From Endobugula sp965214375 (GTDB lineage Bacteria > Pseudomonadota > Gammaproteobacteria > Pseudomonadales > Cellvibrionaceae), in NCBI GenBank assembly GCA_965214375.1, contig OZ243947.1:1178001-1242000 (forward strand): 64,000 nt of DNA. The letters run 5' to 3'. How positions within the stretch are numbered: the stretch's first letter is position 1; every line of letters begins with the position of its first letter. Below, in pieces: positions 48,424-61,811 of this stretch. The position numbers and the translations under genes were made by a program. Under the pieces are notes generated by a model, which saw only the letters and a program-made list of their open reading frames with translations, had not been told where the DNA came from and did no database searches.

Positions 48424-49704
48424 ATGCCTGACCGTATTGCCGTGGTAACCGGGTTACGCACCCCCTTCGCCAGACAAGGCACTTTTTTCCGTTCGACCAA
48501 TGCGATTGAGTTGGGACGTATGGTGGTTAAAGAACTATTAGCCCAAACCAATATTGATCCCGGCAGTATTGAGCGATTAATTTATGGTCAAGTGGTTATT
48601 CTCCCCAAGGCACCCAATATCGCGCGTGAGGTCGTACTCGGTACCGCTCTACCCGTCACCTGTGATGCATATAGTATCTCACGTGCCTGCACCACCAGTT
48701 TTCAAACGGTCGCTTCACTAGTAGATGTTATAAAGACTAAGGATATTAATATTGGCATCGCAGGCGGTGCGGATTCATCCAGCGTGATTCCGATCTGTTT
48801 TGGTGATAATTTCGCTATGAAGCTGGTACAAGCAAATAAACAGCGCTCACTGATAGGAAAACTGAAAGCATTAAAAGGGACCCGCATAAAAGATTTATTA
48901 CCGACACCACCCGCCATTGCTGAATACACAACAAACCTGCGTATGGGCGACAGTGCTGAACAAATGGCAAAAGATCATGGTATTAATCGTCTCGAACAGG
49001 ATGAACTCACGCTTCGCTCTCACCTATTAGCTAGTCAAGCTTGGGAGGAAGGCAAACTGGATAAGGAAGTCATTCGTACCTATAACCCACCCTACAAAGA
49101 TGTGTTTGTTCGCGATGAAAATATTCGTGCAGATTCCACTCTAGCAAAACTTTCATCACTAAAACCTGCTTTTGATCGCCAGCATGGTAGTATCACAGCC
49201 GCGAACAGCACTACAATTACGGATGGAGCATCAGCATTACTCATCATGAAAGAATCGGTTGCCAAAGCATTAGGTTATGAACCGTTAGGGTATATCAAAC
49301 ACTATGCTTTTACCGCAAATACGGTAGACCATGATTTATTAATGGGACCCACACAAGCCTCAGCAAAAGTGCTGAAAAAAGCACGTATGACACTGAAAGA
49401 CTTAACATTGATTGATATGCATGAAGCCTTTGCTGCACAAGCATTAGCGAATATAAAAGCCTTTGCCTCCAAACACTATGCACAAACCTGGTTAAATCGC
49501 CGTAGTGCTTTGGGTGACATTGATATGGATACATTTAATGTTTTGGGCGGTTCTATTGCTTATGGCCACCCTTTTGCGGCAACTGGGGGAAGAATTATTA
49601 CGCAAACATTACATGAATTACAACGTCGTGGTGGTGGCATTGCACTGACCACGGCCTGTGCTGCTGGCGGTATTGGAGCTGCAATGATTCTGGAAGCAGA
49701 ATAA
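48424..49704 (+). CDS. fadI: 3-ketoacyl-CoA thiolase
   Basis: 426 residues. Thiolase of the trifunctional-beta (FadI) branch, which cleaves 3-ketoacyl-CoA. The nucleophilic Cys is in ISRACTTSFQTV (about 89-100), the catalytic His in YGHPFAATGGR (about 378), and the second Cys in TTACAAGGIG near the end. Directly upstream of fadJ with 19 nt between them and divergent from fadE (190 nt), so the three genes make a beta-oxidation cluster. Acts with FadJ, which forms the complex partner. Intact. Confidence 0.94.
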   Translation: MPDRIAVVTGLRTPFARQGTFFRSTNAIELGRMVVKELLAQTNIDPGSIERLIYGQVVILPKAPNIAREVVLGTALPVTCDAYSISRACTTSFQTVASLVDVIKTKDINIGIAGGADSSSVIPICFGDNFAMKLVQANKQRSLIGKLKALKGTRIKDLLPTPPAIAEYTTNLRMGDSAEQMAKDHGINRLEQDELTLRSHLLASQAWEEGKLDKEVIRTYNPPYKDVFVRDENIRADSTLAKLSSLKPAFDRQHGSITAANSTTITDGASALLIMKESVAKALGYEPLGYIKHYAFTANTVDHDLLMGPTQASAKVLKKARMTLKDLTLIDMHEAFAAQALANIKAFASKHYAQTWLNRRSALGDIDMDTFNVLGGSIAYGHPFAATGGRIITQTLHELQRRGGGIALTTACAAGGIGAAMILEAE

Positions 49705-49723
49705 ACCATATAGTTATCCCTTC

Positions 49724-51739
49724 ATGAAAAAACAACATTGCTTACAAACAACACTGGATCAAGAGGGCATTTTAACTGTCAACATTGATGTAAAACAGGA
49801 ATCCATGAATGTATTTAATCAACAGGTCATGGAGGAGTTTTATGAGTTGGCAAATTCGGTCGATCAGGACAACCAAGTCAAAGCCGTCATTTTTACCAGT
49901 GGCAAACCTGATTGTTTTATTGCCGGTGCAGATATAAAGATGTTGCAACAAACACAGACGGCTGAAGAAGCGACCGCGATTGTGAGTGGTGCGCATACCA
50001 TGTTGCAAAAAATTAACCTCAGTAAAAAGCCATTTATTGCCGCGATTGATGGTGCCTGTATTGGTGCAGGTTATGAGCTGGCACTAGCGTGTGATTACCG
50101 TCTCGCTAGTGACTCACCAACTACAAAAATCGGGCTACCCGAAGTAATGATCGGCGTATTACCTGGAGCAACAGGCACGACCAAATTATCCCGCCTAATT
50201 GATCTACCTACAGCACTGGATATGATGCTTACAGGAAAACAAGTCAGCAGCCAACGTGCGAAACAATACGGTATGCTTGATGAAGTTGTCCCTAAAAGTA
50301 TTTTAGTTGAAGCATCGAAAAAAATAGCTCATAAACTGATACAAAAACAATGGCAACGAAAAACCGTATCACTGTCTCAGCGTATAATGAAATTACCCGG
50401 AATCAGTGACTTAATTATTAATCAAGCACGCCAACACGTCCTCAAAAAAACCAGAGGTTTATATCCAGCGCCTTTGGCTATTTTGGAGGTGATACAATAT
50501 GGGCTTAACAAGCCTATTGATGCAGCACTGACCTATGAAGCAGAAAAATTTGGTGAGCTAGCACAATCTCCACAAGCTCAACAGTTGATGGGCTTGTATG
50601 TTGCAACGACCGAGTTAAAAAAAGAAACTTTTGTCGGCAAACATATCACACCCACCAACATTCATACACTGGGCATTCTTGGCGGTGGTTTAATGGGTGC
50701 AGGTATTGCCACGGTCTCTATTGATAAAGCAGGCGCACGTGTGCGCATGAAAGATATTAACGACAAGGGACTGTTAAGTGCTCACCGACACATCAACGAT
50801 TTTTACAAAAAACGTGTTAAACGCCGCATACTCCCACAAGAAAAAGCCCAGAAAAACATCAATGCATTTTCCAGCACTCTAGATTACACCGGATTTAACT
50901 CTTGCGATTTAGTGATTGAAGCCGTTTTTGAAGATATTGATGTGAAACGGAATATGGTAAAAGATATTGAATCACTAGAAAATGAAAGACTAATTTTTGC
51001 CAGTAACACATCCTCTATTCCTATTGCGGATATCGCACAAAGTGCCAAACGACCAGAAAATATTATTGGCATGCATTATTTTTCGCCTGTAGAAAAAATG
51101 CCTTTACTGGAAATCATCAAACACGAATCGACTTCACAAGAGACTATTGCTAGTGCCGTAGCATTTGGCAAACGCCAAGGCAAGACCGTCATTGTTGTTA
51201 AAGACAGCCCGGGGTTTTATGTCAATCGAATTTTAACGCCCTACCTGAATACGGCTCTTGAATTAGGCATGAATGGTGTTCCATTTGATCACATTGATAA
51301 CGCTCTGGTAAATTTTGGGTTTCCTGTTGGGCCTATTAAAATACTTGACGAAGTCGGTATTGATATTGGCAGTAAAATACTGCCAATACTGGAGCAAGCG
51401 TTTGGTGATCGCATGAAAAGCTGTGGCATTCAGCAACAATTATTACAGAAAGGGCGCCTAGGAAAAAAAGTAAAAAAAGGATTTTACGCTTATGATGGAA
51501 AACATAAAGGTATAGACACTAACGTTTACCATGACTTGGGAATCACACCCAATAAAAATATGGATGAACAACTCATTATTGACACCTGTATTCAACCACT
51601 ACTAAAAGAAGCACAGCTATGCTTGAAAGAAGGGATTATCGAAAACGAACGTGATGGAAATATCGGCGCTATTTTTGGTATCGGCTTTCCACCTTTTTTA
51701 GGCGGGCCATTTAACTATATAACATCGCACAAATTATAG
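49724..51739 (+). CDS. fadJ: Fatty acid oxidation multifunctional protein FadJ, short C-terminus
   Basis: 671 residues. N-terminal enoyl-CoA hydratase (SGKPDCFIAGADIKML; GACIGAGYELALACDYR; LPEVMIGVLPGATGTTKL) joined to an NAD-binding 3-hydroxyacyl-CoA dehydrogenase (LGILGGGLMGAGIA near residue 322; SNTSSIPI; GMHYFSPV; VVKDSPGFYVNRIL). In E. coli the protein is 714 residues and continues well past the GFPPFLGGPF motif. Here the frame ends nine residues after it, and the following DNA is the convergent nudC remnant, with a 6-nt overlap. The missing ~40 residues are a likely deletion, although the catalytic domains seem complete. Confidence 0.9.
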   Translation: MKKQHCLQTTLDQEGILTVNIDVKQESMNVFNQQVMEEFYELANSVDQDNQVKAVIFTSGKPDCFIAGADIKMLQQTQTAEEATAIVSGAHTMLQKINLSKKPFIAAIDGACIGAGYELALACDYRLASDSPTTKIGLPEVMIGVLPGATGTTKLSRLIDLPTALDMMLTGKQVSSQRAKQYGMLDEVVPKSILVEASKKIAHKLIQKQWQRKTVSLSQRIMKLPGISDLIINQARQHVLKKTRGLYPAPLAILEVIQYGLNKPIDAALTYEAEKFGELAQSPQAQQLMGLYVATTELKKETFVGKHITPTNIHTLGILGGGLMGAGIATVSIDKAGARVRMKDINDKGLLSAHRHINDFYKKRVKRRILPQEKAQKNINAFSSTLDYTGFNSCDLVIEAVFEDIDVKRNMVKDIESLENERLIFASNTSSIPIADIAQSAKRPENIIGMHYFSPVEKMPLLEIIKHESTSQETIASAVAFGKRQGKTVIVVKDSPGFYVNRILTPYLNTALELGMNGVPFDHIDNALVNFGFPVGPIKILDEVGIDIGSKILPILEQAFGDRMKSCGIQQQLLQKGRLGKKVKKGFYAYDGKHKGIDTNVYHDLGITPNKNMDEQLIIDTCIQPLLKEAQLCLKEGIIENERDGNIGAIFGIGFPPFLGGPFNYITSHKL

Positions 51740-52531
51740 TCGCTGCTTTCGTTGCACTACAAACGCTTCTATGATTTGTCCCGAGATGGTTTTATTCGAG
51801 GGGTAAGGCGGAATATCATCATAATGAAACCAATCTGCATGAAAAACTTCTTGTTTATCTTCTACAATTTCACCGGATTCATATTCTACAAAAAACGCAT
51901 CCATCAACTGGTGGGGTAATGGCCATGACTGACTTTTGAAGTACACAGGGTTTTTTACTTGCAAACCCACTTCTTCTTTGACTTACCTCACTATCGTCTG
52001 CTCCAATGTTTCACCCGCTTCTACAAAGCCTGCTAAAGTTGAATACAAACCATCAGGGTGACTTTCATGATGAGCGAGCAAACAATAATCACCTTTGGTC
52101 ACAAGACACATCATACACGGAGAAATTTTTGAATAAAAAGAAAGTTCACAACGATCACAATACAATGCCAGCTCAGAGAAGGCTTCTCGCGTTTTATCAC
52201 CACACTGACCACAAAAACGGTGTTGTTTACGCCAAGTAATTAGCTGTAAGGCTCGACTAAAAATAGAATAATGTGTCGGGCTGAGAGTATCGAGCTGAGA
52301 ACGAAAAGAAACGGTTTCATAATTGTCAGACATCGATTCTGCAACATAATAGCGCTGTTGATCAAATTCACCGAGATATAAATAATCCGCATCCGATAAA
52401 GTATAACGATTCATCGTTTGAAGAGAGTGAAACACCGTGTTGGATTCATGATTGACAATGAATGATTGTTTACTCACCAGAATAAACGTATCAGTATCAC
52501 TGGGGGCTGTTTTATGTATCGTCTTGATCAA
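51734..52531 (-). pseudogene. nudC: NADH pyrophosphatase NudC with a stop inside its Nudix box
   Basis: A 266-codon frame from ATG 52531, close to the usual NudC length. The zinc ribbon has CGQCGD and CDRCE (about residues 108-130). The Nudix box begins AGFVEAGETLEQTIVR, then a TAA at 51983-51985 stands exactly where the catalytic REVKEEVG needs Glu, and VKEEVGLQVKN continues in the same frame. A single G-to-T change (GAA to TAA) would explain it. The rest of the protein to 51734 is well kept. NudC removes NAD caps from RNA and hydrolyses NADH; without the C-terminal half it should be inactive. Confidence 0.88.
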
Positions 52532-52563
52532 TATTTGTTCCAGTCACTATTTGCGACCACAGC

Positions 52564-54699
52564 TTACTCTACCGCCTGTATCGCTGTTAACGCTATAGTG
52601 TAAACAATATCTTCGACCAAAGCACCTCGAGATAAATCATTGACCGGTTTTCTCAATCCTTGCAGCATAGGACCTATACTGACGACTGAGGCACTACGCT
52701 GAACCGCTTTATAGGTTGTATTGCCCGTATTTAGGTCTGGAAAAATAAATACCGTGGCATTACCAGCAACCGGACTATCAGGGGCTTTTTTAGCGGCCAC
52801 TGAAGCTACCGATGCGGCATCGTATTGCAAAGGGCCATCAATCAACATGTCTGGTCGTTTTTGTTGTGCGATACGCGTTGCTTCGCGAACTTTATCCACG
52901 TCAGAACCAGCACCCGATTGCCCGGTTGAGTAACTGATCATGGCAATACGAGGCTCAATACCAAAAGCAATCGCCGAATCTCCTGACTGAATAGCTATAT
53001 CGGCTAATTGTTCTGCCGTAGGATCCGGGTTTATTGCACAATCACCATAAACCAACACCTGCTCGGGTAAACACATAAAGAAAACAGACGATACCAAACT
53101 AGCATCCGCTTTAGTTTTAATTAATTGCATCGCTGGACGAACAGTATTTGCCGTTGTATTTACTGCACCTGAAACTAACCCATCGACTTTACCTAAAGCC
53201 AGCATCATGGTTCCCAGTACGGCGGTATCTTCCAGTTGAGCTTCTGCCATAGGTTCGGTCATGCATTTGTGTTTACGCAATTCAACCATTGGCGCAATAA
53301 AATCACTTTTAACATCATGGGGAGACACGATTTCAAGAGACTCTGGCAACTCAATACCTTGCGCTTGAGCGACTACGTGAATGGTTTCAGGATTACCTAA
53401 TAAAATACATTGTGCAATCTTGTGCTCCTGACAATACACCGCCGCTTTAATGGTTCTGGGTTCTTCACCTTCCGGTAATACAATACGCTTTTCAGCGGCA
53501 CGTGCTCGCTGAACCAATGAATAACGGAAAGCAGGCGGAGACAAGCGTGTTTCATGTTTAATTTGAGCTCGCTGTTTTAACCATTCAGCATCAATAGACT
53601 CCGCATCAGCATCCATGACACCTTCCATACGTTGCGTATCATCAATATGCACTTCAATATCCATATTATCCAACGCTTTTGCAGTACTAAATGTATTGTA
53701 ACTACTGAGTAATACGGGCAAGCCTGTTTGTAACGCGGGCTTGCACAGTTCTAAAATTCTATTTTTGGGCAGCAAATTACCGGTAAGAATAATGCCCGCC
53801 AACGGTATCCCGTTCATAGCGGCCATGGATGCTGCCATTAAAATATCTTCACGATCACCGGGTGTCACAATCAGTGCCCCGGGTACCAAGGTGTGAATCA
53901 CATTACGTACCGTAAGTGCACAAATCGAAATTTTACTGATCCGCCGTTCTTCTAATTCACCTTCATTAATAATACCGGTATCAAGATAGCGGTGTACATC
54001 CAGCACTCTGGGCGCATTGAGTATCGGATTCCACGACAGTAAACCCAATGGCCGAAAAGTATCATGGTTAAACACTGGCAACTCGCTCAGAGGGGTCTCT
54101 TGTTCATTATCCTGAGGAATATCGATATTTTCATTATTTAATATTTCAAACGGTTTACCCGCATCATCCGGTTCACCGATTTTATTAAGGATACAACCAA
54201 CGACACGGTTATTATCCAAGCCACCAAAGAGACTGGCTGTACGTCGAATACGATTATTTAAATGTTCTTTGGTGATACTTCCTCTAGCACTAACTAAAAT
54301 AACATCACTAGTGAGCGTACGTGCAATATGTACATTTAATTTCATAATAAAGTTATCTTGCGCAGTCGGTGCAAGACCTTCAACAATCATGACATCGTAA
54401 TGATTGTTACTTTGCTCATAGACTTGTATCACCTCTTCCATTAGCTGATCACCGAGACGGCGTTCCATCTTTTGTTGTGCATATTCAAAACTTAACGGTT
54501 TGGCTGGGTTGAAACCCATAATCGCATTGAGTAACGTCGTGGAACGCTCAGGGCCTTTGTCTTGAGTATTACTCTGTTCAATCGGTTTACAAAAACCGAC
54601 ACTAACGCCGACCTGATCCATCGCACGAACCAAACCTAGGCACACAGACGTTAAACCCACACCCGCATTTGTGGGGGCAACGAAAAATATATAGCTCAT
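52564..54699 (-). CDS. pta: Phosphate acetyltransferase
   Basis: 711 residues, the large Pta type: an N-terminal P-loop-like domain (VAPTNAGVGLTSVCLGL), a middle DRTGG domain (about 215-330), and the C-terminal catalytic domain (RIVLPEGEEPRTIKAA near 405; GLVSGAVNTTANTVRPA near 500; VAGNATVFIFPDLNTGN near 645). It converts acetyl-CoA and phosphate to acetyl phosphate. The start codon overlaps the ackA stop, so ackA-pta is a two-gene operon. Intact. Confidence 0.95.
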   Translation of the reverse strand: MSYIFFVAPTNAGVGLTSVCLGLVRAMDQVGVSVGFCKPIEQSNTQDKGPERSTTLLNAIMGFNPAKPLSFEYAQQKMERRLGDQLMEEVIQVYEQSNNHYDVMIVEGLAPTAQDNFIMKLNVHIARTLTSDVILVSARGSITKEHLNNRIRRTASLFGGLDNNRVVGCILNKIGEPDDAGKPFEILNNENIDIPQDNEQETPLSELPVFNHDTFRPLGLLSWNPILNAPRVLDVHRYLDTGIINEGELEERRISKISICALTVRNVIHTLVPGALIVTPGDREDILMAASMAAMNGIPLAGIILTGNLLPKNRILELCKPALQTGLPVLLSSYNTFSTAKALDNMDIEVHIDDTQRMEGVMDADAESIDAEWLKQRAQIKHETRLSPPAFRYSLVQRARAAEKRIVLPEGEEPRTIKAAVYCQEHKIAQCILLGNPETIHVVAQAQGIELPESLEIVSPHDVKSDFIAPMVELRKHKCMTEPMAEAQLEDTAVLGTMMLALGKVDGLVSGAVNTTANTVRPAMQLIKTKADASLVSSVFFMCLPEQVLVYGDCAINPDPTAEQLADIAIQSGDSAIAFGIEPRIAMISYSTGQSGAGSDVDKVREATRIAQQKRPDMLIDGPLQYDAASVASVAAKKAPDSPVAGNATVFIFPDLNTGNTTYKAVQRSASVVSIGPMLQGLRKPVNDLSRGALVEDIVYTIALTAIQAVE

Positions 54700-55895
54700 T
54701 AGTGATTAGCTCCCAATAAATCCAGAGTATCTTGTGCAATCATCCACTCTTCTTGCGTGGCAATAACCATCGCAATAGTTGACTGTTCTTGAGTAATAAT
54801 GCCTTGTTGTCCACCTCTTATTTGCGTATTGTTGTTGTCATCTAATACAAAATTAAAAATGGCGAGTTGCTTAATCACTTGCGCGCGAATATTCGCCGCA
54901 TTTTCACCAATACCACCCGTAAATACCAATGCATCAATTTTTCCCAACGGTACTGCTAAGGCGCCAATGGATCTTGCCAGTCGATAGCAAAAAACATTAA
55001 TGGCTAGCTGTGCACGAAGATCACCATTATCGGCTGCCTCACACAGTGTGCGCATATCATTACTCATTCCCGATATACCCAAGAGACCACTTTTCTTATT
55101 CAGAATATCCGTCACATCACGTAAAGAGCATCCTAATTGATTCGCAAGAAACTCATGTATGCTTGGGTCAATATCACCAGAACGTGTACCCATTAACAAG
55201 CCTTCCAAAGGGGTTAACCCCATCGTAGTATCAATACTCTTACCATGTAATATCGCTGTTGCACTACACCCATTACCCAAATGAGCAGTAATCATTGCAG
55301 ATTCCATATACGGTTTTTTCAGCAAACGTGAGGCTTCTTCAGAAACATAACGATGACTCGTGCCATGAAAGCCGTAACGACGCACACCATGGTGTTGGTA
55401 ATACTCATAAGGCAAACCATACATATAGGCATGTTCAGGTAGCGTTTGATGAAATGCAGTATCAAACACGGCAACTTGAGGAAGGTCAGGAAACTGTTCT
55501 GCCAACAATTGAATACCTAAAATATTCGCGGTATTATGTAAGGGGGCTAAATGATTACAAGATACGATATGGTCTAACACCTGATCAGTGATTATGACAG
55601 ATGAAGAAAAAAATTCGCCACCATGAACAACACGATGCCCAATAGCCGCGAGACGATTGTCGAGTAATTTAGCGCTGTCCAAAGTTGAGATAATGTCTTT
55701 GATGGCAATACGGTGATCAGCTTGGCCCAGTGAGAGTGTCTTTTTATCACCACCAATACTCCAGCCAAGCGAAGCATCTAGGTCGCCCAATTTTTCAGCC
55801 ATTCCTGAAGCAAGATCACTCTTTTCACTATCAAACAAAGAAAACTTGACAGACGAACTACCAGCATTAATAACAAGAATTTTTTTTACGGACAC
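54699..55895 (-). CDS. ackA: Acetate kinase
   Basis: 398 residues. INAGSSSVKFSLF at the N-terminus (phosphate-binding), RRYGFHGTSHRYVS (about 171-184), ITAHLGNGCSATA (about 203) and VFTGGIGENAANIRA (about 320-334) are classic AckA motifs. It phosphorylates acetate with ATP, in both directions, with Pta. A perfect Fur-type palindrome lies about 125 nt upstream (56020-56034). No other coding gene lies between that site and ackA, so iron control of acetate metabolism is possible but unproven. Confidence 0.96.
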   Translation of the reverse strand: MSVKKILVINAGSSSVKFSLFDSEKSDLASGMAEKLGDLDASLGWSIGGDKKTLSLGQADHRIAIKDIISTLDSAKLLDNRLAAIGHRVVHGGEFFSSSVIITDQVLDHIVSCNHLAPLHNTANILGIQLLAEQFPDLPQVAVFDTAFHQTLPEHAYMYGLPYEYYQHHGVRRYGFHGTSHRYVSEEASRLLKKPYMESAMITAHLGNGCSATAILHGKSIDTTMGLTPLEGLLMGTRSGDIDPSIHEFLANQLGCSLRDVTDILNKKSGLLGISGMSNDMRTLCEAADNGDLRAQLAINVFCYRLARSIGALAVPLGKIDALVFTGGIGENAANIRAQVIKQLAIFNFVLDDNNNTQIRGGQQGIITQEQSTIAMVIATQEEWMIAQDTLDLLGANH

Positions 55896-56019
55896 AAGTC
55901 AGAACAACCTCAACGTGTTTTAGCATGAAGGATACGAGACGGCTTAAAATACAGCGCGCAAATATAGAGTTTGTTATAGAGCATTACCTGTTAGCAATAC
56001 CTATTGTGAGCCAAGGTAA

Positions 56020-56034
56020 TGATAATGATTATCA
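56020..56034. promoter_or_regulatory. Fur-type 7-1-7 palindrome
   Basis: TGATAATGATTATCA is an exact 7-1-7 inverted repeat with arms TGATAAT and ATTATCA, the core of the Fur consensus. The flanks (AA before, TT after) extend it. It is about 125 nt upstream of the ackA start and about 105 nt from the rRNA terminator. No clear -35/-10 pair was found next to it on either strand, so the controlled transcript is not settled. The rest of 55896-56139 shows nothing else. Confidence 0.65.
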
Positions 56035-56139
56035 TTTAAATTCTAGACGGTAGGCAGGGCTATTGCAAGTAAGGCTATCTCTATATAATTTTCCCATACG
56101 CCCCTAGTAATATATTTCGATCGGATGTCGTGCAAGCAT

Positions 56140-56170
56140 AAAAAAACCCTGATTGTTTCCAATCAGGGTT
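56140..56170 (-). terminator. rRNA operon terminator
   Basis: An 11-bp stem AACCCTGATTG / CAATCAGGGTT (56145-56155 and 56160-56170) with a 4-nt loop, followed on the minus strand by seven T residues (56140-56146). It lies 13 nt beyond the end of the 5S gene, the position expected for rrn termination. Confidence 0.85.
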
Positions 56171-56183
56171 CTTAGAATAAAAG

Positions 56184-56299
56184 CTTGACGATGTCCTACT
56201 CTCACATGGGGAAACCCCACACTACCATCGGCGAAGAACCGTTTCACTTCTGAGTTCGGGATGGGATCAGGTGGTTCCAATTCTCTATGGTCGTCAAGC
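56184..56299 (-). rRNA. rrf: 5S ribosomal RNA
   Basis: About 116 nt on the minus strand. It begins GCTTGACGACCATAGAG and contains the conserved GAACCACCTGATCCCATCC-type segment, ending with CATCGTCAAGC. The terminal stem pairs the two ends. The 238 nt between this gene and the 23S contain no tRNA that I can see. End positions are estimated by comparison with known 5S genes. Confidence 0.92.
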
Positions 56300-56537
56300 A
56301 TAACCTTGCCCCTTAACGGGGTACACCTTACGGTGCCGCTAACAAGACGCTTATCTCATTAGCCTAATGCGATGCAAAGTACTTAGTAGAATATGTGTTC
56401 TGCCAAGCGTCGGTAATTTACGTTTTCTATCACTGTATGACGATTTTATCGTACTTGCGTACTGCAACCTGTGTGCATTATCGTCTTTAATCTGATTGAA
56501 CAGATTGTTTCTTCGTGTCTAATGACCTCAATTATAT

Positions 56538-59404
<2,867 letters not shown>

Positions 59405-59792
59405 ATATAGTTCAAACCACTAAACACTTTCGATGTTTTAACTATTCTCATTACTGAAAATAACCAAAACCTTGCTGTTCTCTATCATGATTAAAGTAAC
59501 GATAATACGCCTTCAGGTATGCTTGATAAAATCTCAATTCATACAGTTAAAAATCGTATTACCTCTACGCATCTTCCTTTCAAAAAAAGAAAAACACGCA
59601 AATATTTATAACTTTAAACTTTGCATCTAATTTGTTAAAAAACTTATCCGCGCCAGGCGAATAACCTTAGAAATACTAAGTGACAATAATCTCTATTCAA
59701 TAACTTCAAAATTATTGGCAGTTAATATTTACAAAATTAACATTTAACAAAGACAAGCAATGAGTGTGAGCACTTGCAGAAGTCACTTCGTT
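59405..59792 (-). other. 16S-23S spacer without tRNA genes, with boxA-like site
   Basis: 388 nt of AT-rich DNA. I looked for the tRNA T-arm and acceptor patterns of tRNA-Ile and tRNA-Ala and saw none, so this is a tRNA-free spacer. On the minus strand AAGTTTTTTAACAAATT (59628-59644) resembles the boxA antitermination signal that is also seen in the leader. Confidence 0.75.
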
Positions 59793-61317
<1,525 letters not shown>

Positions 61318-61594
61318 ATAATCATGTTTGATGGCTCACGCTTCTCTTAACACTCAATATACTGATTAGGTATATCAGATCAAAGAGAGCACCATCTAAT
61401 TTCTGCTCAATACTAAACGTACTTTATTACTTCACATAAATGAATTAATGAGTCATTTGTATTGATAATACTTGTGTACTATCTACAAATGCCCACACGC
61501 ATTGCTTGTCAATTTGTTAAATAGCCGATAAACGATCGGTTTATCGTCTTACAACCTCAGAAAATTCATCACTTCCCTCAGTTGCGGGACGCGC
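61318..61594 (-). other. rRNA leader region with boxA-like sequence
   Basis: Between the proximal promoter and the 16S gene. On the minus strand it holds GGCTATTTAACAAATTGACA (61508-61527), close to the boxA core TTTAACA, sharing TTTAACAAATT with the 16S-23S spacer. This arrangement fits rrn antitermination. No open reading frame of interest here. Confidence 0.6.
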
Positions 61595-61622
61595 ATTATA
61601 CGCCCCTCAATCCGTTTGTAAA
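61595..61622 (-). promoter_or_regulatory. rrn promoter P2 (sigma-70 type)
   Basis: Read on the minus strand: TTTACA (61622-61617), 16-nt spacer, TATAAT (61600-61595), followed by a GC-rich discriminator GCGCGTCCCGC. The GC discriminator is typical of stringently controlled rRNA promoters. It lies about 280 nt upstream of the 16S gene. Confidence 0.72.
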
Positions 61623-61729
61623 TGCTTAATTTCATTATTTTTTAAAGTTTTTACAAACCTCAAATAATAATCCCTTAAAAATACTATCAAGCCAATCCCT
61701 ATCAGCTCTCAACCCCAAACGAGCGGCGC

Positions 61730-61757
61730 ATTATACCCACTCATATCAACCACGCAA
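61730..61757 (-). promoter_or_regulatory. rrn promoter P1 (sigma-70 type)
   Basis: On the minus strand TTGCGT (61757-61752), 16-nt spacer, TATAAT (61735-61730), then GCGCCGCTCG. The shared TATAATGCGC with P2 suggests a duplicated promoter. It lies about 410 nt upstream of the 16S gene and about 55 nt beyond the 3' end of pssA. Confidence 0.62.
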
Positions 61758-61811
61758 GCGCTTTTTTGGAATCATTTAAAATTGCTGAAAAACCAGCGTA
61801 AATACCCGAAC

